From assembly GCA_965230605.1 (NCBI GenBank), contig CBDDLD010000004.1:1550001-1614000 (forward strand): a DNA stretch of 64,000 bases, given 5' to 3'. The notes under the pieces are model-generated. The model did no database searches. It saw only the letters and a list, made by a program, of their open reading frames with translations, and was not told the origin of the DNA. A program made the translations under genes and the position numbers. Source of the stretch: CBDDLD01 sp965230605. GTDB taxonomy: Bacteria; Bacteroidota; Bacteroidia; Flavobacteriales; Flavobacteriaceae. Shown piece after piece: positions 58,913 to 64,000 of the stretch (the stretch's first letter is position 1; each line of letters begins with the position of its first letter).

Positions 58913-60220
58913 ATGAAGAAGCTCGCATTACATTGGCAAATACTTTTAGGAATGGTTCTAGGAGTTGTTGTAGGATTAATTATGACCACTTTTGATGGTG
59001 GGAAGGAAATCATTCAAGATTGGGTAAAACCTTTTGGAAAAATATTTATTAACTGTTTAAAGTTAATAGCTATTCCATTAATACTTGCTGCTCTTATAAA
59101 AGGTGTTTCTGATCTGAAAGACATATCTAAGCTTTCAAAAATGGGGGGAAGAACTATTGCTACTTATATAGTTACAACAGTAATTGCTGTTAGTATCGGC
59201 CTGCTTCTTGTCAATATTGTTAACCCTGGAAATTCCATTACAGAGTCAACCCGCAATGAAATGGTTAGTAATTACAGTACTGACACTCAAAAGTTCAAAG
59301 ACACTGCTAAAATGCAGAAAGAAAGCGGTCCTCTAAAAGCTCTTGAGGATTTAGTACCATCTAATATTTTTGAAGCTGCTACGAGTAATCGTAATATGTT
59401 ACAAATCATTTTCTTCGCAGTATTTTTTGGTATCGGGTTAATATTAATTCCTGAAGAAAAAGCTAAACCAGTGAAAGGCTTTTTTGATGGATTCAACGAT
59501 GTCATATTGAAAATGGTTGATCTCATAATGCTTGCAGCACCCTATGGTGTTTTTGCTTTACTTGCTGCTTTAGTTGTTGAGTCTCCAAGTGTAGATTTAT
59601 TTAAAGCTCTAGGTTGGTATAGTCTAACAGTTGTACTAGGGCTGCTTATAATGATAATAATATATACTATAATAGTGATGATGTTCACTAAGAAGAAACC
59701 GCAATTTTTTATCAATGGAATTTCTCCTGCCCAATTATTGGCATTTTCAACAAGTTCTAGCGCAGCAACTTTACCAGTCACTATGGAACGTGTGACAGAA
59801 CATCTAGGAGTTGATGAAGATGTAGCCAGTTTTGTATTGCCTGTAGGTGCTACTATTAATATGGATGGAACAAGCCTATACCAAGCTGTTGCAGCTGTAT
59901 TTATAGCACAAGCATTCGGAATGGATTTAGAGTTTTCAACACAGTTAGGTATTATAGCAACTGCTACTTTAGCATCAATTGGAAGTGCAGCTGTACCAGG
60001 AGCAGGAATGGTTATGCTTGTTGGTGTTTTAGGTTACGCAGGAATCCCTGAAGCAGGTTTAGCTCTTATATTTGCAGTAGATAGACCATTAGACATGTGT
60101 AGAACCACGGTAAATGTGACGGGTGATGCTGCAGTATCTATGCTTGTCGCTAAATCGGTTGATAAGCTTCATACTCCAAAACCAAAACAATGGGATGATC
60201 ATTATGATGAGGTAAAATAA
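58913..60220 (+). CDS. dicarboxylate/amino acid:cation symporter
   Basis: This 435-residue inner-membrane transporter of the DAACS (glutamate/C4-dicarboxylate) family couples solute uptake to Na+ or H+. It has eight or so membrane helices and the two hairpin loops, with the signature serine-rich STSSSAATLPVTME (about residues 280-293), PVGATINMDGTSLYQ (about 306-320), and the substrate-binding RPLDMCRTTVNVTGD (about 393-407). The Arg and Asp in the last motif point to acidic amino acids or dicarboxylates. It follows aroC by 17 bp. Confidence 0.92.
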   Translation: MKKLALHWQILLGMVLGVVVGLIMTTFDGGKEIIQDWVKPFGKIFINCLKLIAIPLILAALIKGVSDLKDISKLSKMGGRTIATYIVTTVIAVSIGLLLVNIVNPGNSITESTRNEMVSNYSTDTQKFKDTAKMQKESGPLKALEDLVPSNIFEAATSNRNMLQIIFFAVFFGIGLILIPEEKAKPVKGFFDGFNDVILKMVDLIMLAAPYGVFALLAALVVESPSVDLFKALGWYSLTVVLGLLIMIIIYTIIVMMFTKKKPQFFINGISPAQLLAFSTSSSAATLPVTMERVTEHLGVDEDVASFVLPVGATINMDGTSLYQAVAAVFIAQAFGMDLEFSTQLGIIATATLASIGSAAVPGAGMVMLVGVLGYAGIPEAGLALIFAVDRPLDMCRTTVNVTGDAAVSMLVAKSVDKLHTPKPKQWDDHYDEVK

Positions 60221-60286
60221 TTTTCAGATACTCAATAAAAGTTATTACATTTAATTGCAATTACTAACCAAACCAAATTTAACTGC

Positions 60287-61324
60287 ATGAATGTTTGTTT
60301 TATAATGTATCCCTGGGAGAATATAGATCCTGAAAACGATACAAGTTTAGCGTTAATAAAAGAGTGTTTAAAGCGGGGTCACGGTGTAGCAACTTGTACA
60401 CCTTCAAACCTTACTATAAGAGATAGTGTTACCAACGCGTTTTGTAATGTAATAAAGCGTATGGATAAAGTGCCAAGTAATCTTAAGGCATTTTATAAGA
60501 AGGCCGAATTGCGTGAAGAAATGTTGCCACTAGCAGGGTTTGATGCCATTTTCTTTAGAGCTAATCCACCTTTAGACCCAATCATGCTCAACTTTCTAGA
60601 TTCAGTGAAAGACGATGTCTTTATCATTAACTCTTTAGAGGGCATGCGTGAAGCAAACAACAAATTATATACTGCAGCTTTTGGAGATGCGCATAGTAAT
60701 ATTATCCCCAATACGCATGTGTCTAAGAACAAGCAATATTTGATTCAGCAGATACGAGAATCTAAAGCTGATAAAATGATCATTAAACCTCTAAACGGTT
60801 TTGGTGGTTCTGGGGTGATTCTCATTGAAAAATCAGCGATGAGCAACATCAACTCTTTATTAGATTTCTACATTACAAATAATGACGGCTCTAGTAATTA
60901 TGTGATTTTACAAGATTATATTGAAGGCGCAGACCAAGGAGATGTAAGGATTTTACTATTGAATGGAGAACCAGTGGGTGCCATGAAACGTGTACCTGGC
61001 CAGGACGATCATAGGTCTAATGTGACCGCCGGTGGTAGTGTACAAAAACACTCTTTAACTAAAGCTGAGAAAGCATTATGCAAACAAATTGGTCCAAAAT
61101 TGGTTAATGATGGTTTGTATTTTGTAGGTATCGATGTTATAGGAGGTCAACTTGTTGAGGTTAATGTAATGTCCCCAGGTGGAATTACCTATATCAATAA
61201 AGTGTATAAACCTAAAGTTAAGATTGAAGAAAAAGTGATTGACTTTTTAGAAAGTAAAGTACTCGATAAGCTTCAAGCTTTTGACAGACGTGCCAGATTA
61301 CGTAAAACTGTAGAAGACGCATAG
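60287..61324 (+). CDS. glutathione-synthetase-like ATP-grasp ligase
   Basis: This 345-residue ATP-grasp ligase has the GshB layout: N-terminal domain (about 1-120) with DAIFFRANPPLDPIM and INSLEGMREANNKLYTA, then the ATP-grasp core with MIIKPLNGFGGSGVILIE (about 163-180), an LQDYIEGADQGDVRILLLNGEP segment and FVGIDVIGGQLVEVNVMSPGG (about 280-300). It forms an amide bond through an acyl phosphate. No gshA gene is near, and this organism has bacillithiol genes, so glutathione is not the obvious product. It heads a tight operon with a rhodanese, a TerB-like protein, an N-formylglutamate hydrolase-like protein and a QEGLP peptidase, suggesting peptide modification. Confidence 0.88.
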   Translation: MNVCFIMYPWENIDPENDTSLALIKECLKRGHGVATCTPSNLTIRDSVTNAFCNVIKRMDKVPSNLKAFYKKAELREEMLPLAGFDAIFFRANPPLDPIMLNFLDSVKDDVFIINSLEGMREANNKLYTAAFGDAHSNIIPNTHVSKNKQYLIQQIRESKADKMIIKPLNGFGGSGVILIEKSAMSNINSLLDFYITNNDGSSNYVILQDYIEGADQGDVRILLLNGEPVGAMKRVPGQDDHRSNVTAGGSVQKHSLTKAEKALCKQIGPKLVNDGLYFVGIDVIGGQLVEVNVMSPGGITYINKVYKPKVKIEEKVIDFLESKVLDKLQAFDRRARLRKTVEDA

Positions 61325-61338
61325 CTTAAGATTATATA

Positions 61339-62172
61339 ATGGCGGTGGTAACAATACAATCTCCTTTAGTTTCTGTAGATTGGCTTAACGAACATCAATT
61401 TGCAGATAATCTGATTATACTCGATGCTAGTATTCCAAAAGTTACGGGTACAGTCGATGATACTCCCAAAATTAAAATTCCTAAAAGTCAGTTTTTCGAT
61501 ATAAAAAAATCCTTTAGCGATACAAATGCTTCATTCCCTAACACATTGCCAAGTGCTGAACAGTTTCAGAATGCTGCCAGACAATTAGGAATTAATACGG
61601 ATAGTGCTATTGTAGTATATGACAATCTTGGTATTTATTCTAGTCCTAGAGCTTGGTGGTTGTTCAAAACCTTTGGACATCATAATATCGCTGTTCTGGA
61701 TGGCGGGTTGCCGGAATGGATTCATAAGGAGTTTCAAACTGCAGATGCAGATAGTGATGATAGTATAGACATTTCTGGAAATTTTCAGGCAAATTACAAG
61801 CAACACTTATTTACTGATTTTGAAGGCATAGCGGAACACATCGATAATGAAAGCTCCATAATTATTGATTCTCGTTCTTCAGCAAGATTTAATAGTGAAG
61901 TTCCCGAACCAAGAAAAGGTGTTCGCAGTGGTCACATAAAAAACTCCGTTAATTTACCTTATTCTGAATTGTTAGATAGCAACAAATTACAAGACATAGA
62001 TAAAATAAAACGTATCTTTAATACACTGGTTGGTACAAAAGATACTTTGGTGATGAGCTGCGGCACAGGTATAACAGCTTGCGTTTCGGCTTTAGCAGCC
62101 ACCATTGGAGGTTATAAGGATATCATCGTGTACGATGGATCGTGGACCGAATATGGAACATTAACAAATTGA
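61339..62172 (+). CDS. two-domain rhodanese sulfurtransferase
   Basis: This 277-residue protein has two rhodanese domains (about 1-140 and 155-277). The active Cys loop CGTGITAC (about residues 235-242) resembles that of 3-mercaptopyruvate sulfurtransferases (CGSGVTAC) rather than thiosulfate types. The first domain has DNLGIYSSPRAWWLFK and GHHNIAVLDGGLPEW, which position the substrate. It probably moves sulfur from 3-mercaptopyruvate to a thiol acceptor. The gene starts 14 bp after the ATP-grasp gene and ends 5 bp before the next, so it is part of the operon. Confidence 0.9.
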   Translation: MAVVTIQSPLVSVDWLNEHQFADNLIILDASIPKVTGTVDDTPKIKIPKSQFFDIKKSFSDTNASFPNTLPSAEQFQNAARQLGINTDSAIVVYDNLGIYSSPRAWWLFKTFGHHNIAVLDGGLPEWIHKEFQTADADSDDSIDISGNFQANYKQHLFTDFEGIAEHIDNESSIIIDSRSSARFNSEVPEPRKGVRSGHIKNSVNLPYSELLDSNKLQDIDKIKRIFNTLVGTKDTLVMSCGTGITACVSALAATIGGYKDIIVYDGSWTEYGTLTN

Positions 62173-62177
62173 ATTTT

Positions 62178-62507
62178 ATGAAACGAGTAGATTGGACCAG
62201 AGATGAACTCATTGCATATATCTTATTGTATGCAGCACATTCAGATTTTAAAGAATCTAACCATGAACGCAATGTGATCATATCTAAAGTGGATATGCAG
62301 ACCTTTCAAGATGTTCATGATGAATTTGATGGTGATAATGATTATCAGGGCTTGCAGAAAATTATTGCTGGATTAAGACAACATAATTACTCTGAGGAAG
62401 ATATAGATCTATTGATAGCAGATATCAAAGTACTATTCTTCTCTGATGGCGAGTTCGATGTTACCGAACAAAATATGCTAATGTTTTTAAAGCGGATTTT
62501 TAAATAA
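62178..62507 (+). CDS. TerB-like helical protein
   Basis: From ATG 62178 this encodes 109 residues, all-helical by pattern. The block ELIAYILLYAAHSDFKESNHE (about 9-29) and the later LFFSDGEFDVTEQNMLMFL (about 85-103) resemble the two repeated acidic motifs of TerB-like domains (an A-x-x-D/F-x-D pattern that may bind a metal). The frame is open from 62142 but the first 12 residues overlap the rhodanese end. It starts 5 bp after the rhodanese stop and ends 1 bp before the next gene. It may be an adaptor in the operon. Confidence 0.72.
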   Translation: MKRVDWTRDELIAYILLYAAHSDFKESNHERNVIISKVDMQTFQDVHDEFDGDNDYQGLQKIIAGLRQHNYSEEDIDLLIADIKVLFFSDGEFDVTEQNMLMFLKRIFK

Positions 62508-62508
62508 T

Positions 62509-63339
62509 ATGCTAAAACTTTCTTTAGATGCTATTCTAAGCAACATCAATAATCAGAAGACGTTTCATGCAGTATGTGATGATTATTCCTTTTCTATTAA
62601 AATAGATGATTATGTGCATTATGTATGTGGGGCTGTTCATGACGGGCGCCAATTTCGAACCTCACTTTGGGAGAACTGCCTACATTCTGAGTATGACCGT
62701 TGGTATGAAGAAGACCCAGAAACCAAACAAATGGTAATTTCTCATCCTATAGTGATAGCCGGAAGAGATTCTAGATTTGAATACGATTTAAATAGAGACC
62801 CAGAGAATGCTGTTTTTGATACAGCTTGGGGGAAACAACTATGGAAAGTACCACTAAGTAGCGAAGAAAAGGCATTAAGTCTTAGAAAGCACAGCAATTT
62901 TTACAAAGTGGTACATGCATTAATTCAAAAGCTGGAAACTATCCACGGTGCTTGTATAGTGTATGATATGCATAGTTACAACTGGCAACGTTGGGATAGG
63001 GAAGTGCCCACATGGAACTTAGGGACATCCAATGTAGATAATGACCGTTTTGGTGCTACTGTGGAAGTATGGCGAAAGTCTCTTGAAGATTTACAGTTGC
63101 CAAATGGTATTAAACAAACTGCAGCTATTAATGACACGTTTCAGGGCAATGGCTATTTTTTAAAATATATTACTCAGAATTTCAAAAATACTTTAGTTTT
63201 GGCAACCGAAATTGCGAAGGTGTATTGTGAAGAATATGAACAGATCATATTTCCGGAGGTGGTTTCTGCAGTTGAAAATGAATTAAGAAAACGTATTCCA
63301 GCACATGCAGCGGAATTCTATAATACTTTTGCTAAATAA
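62509..63339 (+). CDS. N-formylglutamate amidohydrolase-like protein
   Basis: This 276-residue protein resembles the N-formylglutamate amidohydrolase (FGase) family, a zinc-dependent fold related to carboxypeptidases. Visible landmarks are CGAVHDGRQFRTSLWENC (about 40-57), a C-I-V-Y-D-M-H-S-Y segment (about 147-155, probable zinc His) and NDTFQGNGYFLKY. In this setting it is unlikely to serve histidine degradation: it is translated from an operon with an ATP-grasp ligase and a peptidase, starting 1 bp after the TerB-like gene. It may remove or cleave a glutamyl or formyl group on a modified peptide. Specificity is inferred. Confidence 0.8.
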   Translation: MLKLSLDAILSNINNQKTFHAVCDDYSFSIKIDDYVHYVCGAVHDGRQFRTSLWENCLHSEYDRWYEEDPETKQMVISHPIVIAGRDSRFEYDLNRDPENAVFDTAWGKQLWKVPLSSEEKALSLRKHSNFYKVVHALIQKLETIHGACIVYDMHSYNWQRWDREVPTWNLGTSNVDNDRFGATVEVWRKSLEDLQLPNGIKQTAAINDTFQGNGYFLKYITQNFKNTLVLATEIAKVYCEEYEQIIFPEVVSAVENELRKRIPAHAAEFYNTFAK

Positions 63340-64000
63340 TGGCATTTATAAAGACAACAGAAGAGTTTCAGAGCTTGTTTGATATCGATTCTAACCTTAA
63401 CCGATTGGTAAAGAATATAGAGCTGCTTAACTATATCAACCCCCTGAACATAGAAAATGAAAGAAAACGATTTTATTCAGCAAAGTATAACTATAACCCC
63501 AAGTTTAAATATCCTAAGATAAAGTTCAACGGTTATAAATTGCATCGGTTGTTTTTTTCACAGCGTTTAGAACGTATAGAGGACGATGTAGTTAGACAGT
63601 TGTATGAGGATATCATATATGAGTATTCTGGCCTTATTGAATGTATTGAAACTATAGGGAAGGATAGAAAGTTTTATTATAACAGTCTTAAAAGTTTTGG
63701 AACACCTACCGAACGTGATATAGATAATGCTAAATTTATTCTTCGCTTTGATGATTCTGAATTTAAAGAAGAGATGCTTCCTTTATATGATGTCTATGAA
63801 GCAAAGGCACATTTTGAAGAGTTTTCTAAACGCTACAGCTTTGACTATAACATTAAATTATCTACTAATATTTCTGCTGCAGCTATGGTGCTAAACAATA
63901 CACAAACTTTAGTTCTAAGAAAACACCATAAATACAGTAAAAATCAACTTAAAGTATTGTCTAATCATGAAATAGGAGTGCATTTAGTGACCACGTTTAA
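63339..64000 (+). CDS. QEGLP/DUF1704 zincin peptidase, 5' part
   Basis: The gene begins at ATG 63339, sharing its first base with the preceding TAA stop, and runs to the window end: 220 codons visible, the rest missing. The visible part has a helical region with INPLNIENERKRF, and at its end NHEIGVHLVTTF, where HEIGVH matches the HExxxH zinc motif of the DUF1704 (flavohemoglobin expression-modulating QEGLP motif) family. Animal homologues (MATCAP) are tubulin tyrosine carboxypeptidases. In bacteria the substrate is unknown. Being last in this operon suggests that it trims a peptide built or capped by the ATP-grasp ligase. Confidence 0.85.
   Translation, partial: MAFIKTTEEFQSLFDIDSNLNRLVKNIELLNYINPLNIENERKRFYSAKYNYNPKFKYPKIKFNGYKLHRLFFSQRLERIEDDVVRQLYEDIIYEYSGLIECIETIGKDRKFYYNSLKSFGTPTERDIDNAKFILRFDDSEFKEEMLPLYDVYEAKAHFEEFSKRYSFDYNIKLSTNISAAAMVLNNTQTLVLRKHHKYSKNQLKVLSNHEIGVHLVTTF

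Noticed and set aside
62509..63339. Role of the N-formylglutamate hydrolase-like gene in histidine degradation
   Set aside because: The organism has HutG (3277-4299) for the last step, and this gene is embedded in the ATP-grasp/peptidase operon far from hut genes.
1..64000. CRISPR arrays, tRNA or rRNA genes, insertion sequences
   Set aside because: Reading the intergenic regions showed no regularly spaced repeats, no tRNA-like TPsiC arms with acceptor pairing, and no transposase genes.

Overview
The window is chromosomal DNA of a low-GC marine-type Flavobacteriaceae bacterium (phylum Bacteroidota). The gene content supports this: BshA (bacillithiol), LuxC-type acyl-CoA reductase with ferredoxin, DUF5916 and TonB-dependent outer-membrane proteins, BatA-like proteins, LptD, TIGR02757, MarR-GNAT fusions and several small families seen almost only in Flavobacteriia. 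Promoters also fit the phylum: several starts are preceded by the Bacteroidota -7 box TAnnTTTG, sometimes with a -33 TTTG. No genus is claimed. The window is gene-dense. No gene-free stretch exceeds about 240 bp, and I saw no tRNA, rRNA, CRISPR array or insertion sequence.

Layout. 1-2.1 kb: an accessory block of four small minus-strand genes of unknown or DUF416 type, two of them preceded by an identical 23-bp REP-like hairpin repeat. 2.2-8.1 kb: MarR-GNAT regulator, formimidoylglutamase (hutG), a coiled-coil anchor protein, imidazolonepropionase (hutI) and fumarase. 8.2-16.2 kb: LolD-like ATPase, DUF5916 outer-membrane protein, then a probable metal-uptake locus (lipoprotein, ZnuD-like TonB receptor, Cys-rich exported protein). 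16.3-22.7 kb: DUF937, serA-serC, LuxC-like reductase facing a ferredoxin, an acidic exported protein and DUF3667. 22.7-31.2 kb: uvrA, an ECF sigma factor with a small partner ORF, a cysteine-free endonuclease III, bcp, a conserved 483-residue protein of unknown function, an MBL hydrolase and an esterase. 31.2-34.7 kb: an operon of BatA-like protein, catalytically dead-looking dihydroorotase homologue and membrane protein. 34.8-42.8 kb: glycosyltransferase, M61 peptidase, TIGR02757, an orphan zinc-ribbon-like ORF, RidA and LptD. 42.9-49 kb: amidase, MlaD, two Hdr-like Fe-S proteins, a small conserved protein and serB. 49-58.9 kb: GH3/beta-lactamase fusion, bshA, FAD/Fe-S D-2-hydroxyacid dehydrogenase, LpxH-like phosphatase and aroC. 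58.9-64 kb: a dicarboxylate symporter, then a tight operon of glutathione-synthetase-like ATP-grasp ligase, rhodanese, TerB-like protein, N-formylglutamate amidohydrolase-like protein and a QEGLP/DUF1704 zincin peptidase cut by the window end.

How genes work together. SerA, SerC and SerB together give the complete phosphorylated serine pathway, from two loci. HutG and HutI are two of the four histidine-degradation steps; hutH and hutU are not here. The envelope theme is strong (LptD, MlaD, amidase, GH3 recycling enzyme, LpxH-like). The most interesting unit is the right-edge operon, which looks like a peptide-ligation and carboxypeptidase system of unknown substrate. Second are the pseudo-dihydroorotase, the Fe-S-free Nth and the REP-spaced accessory block.
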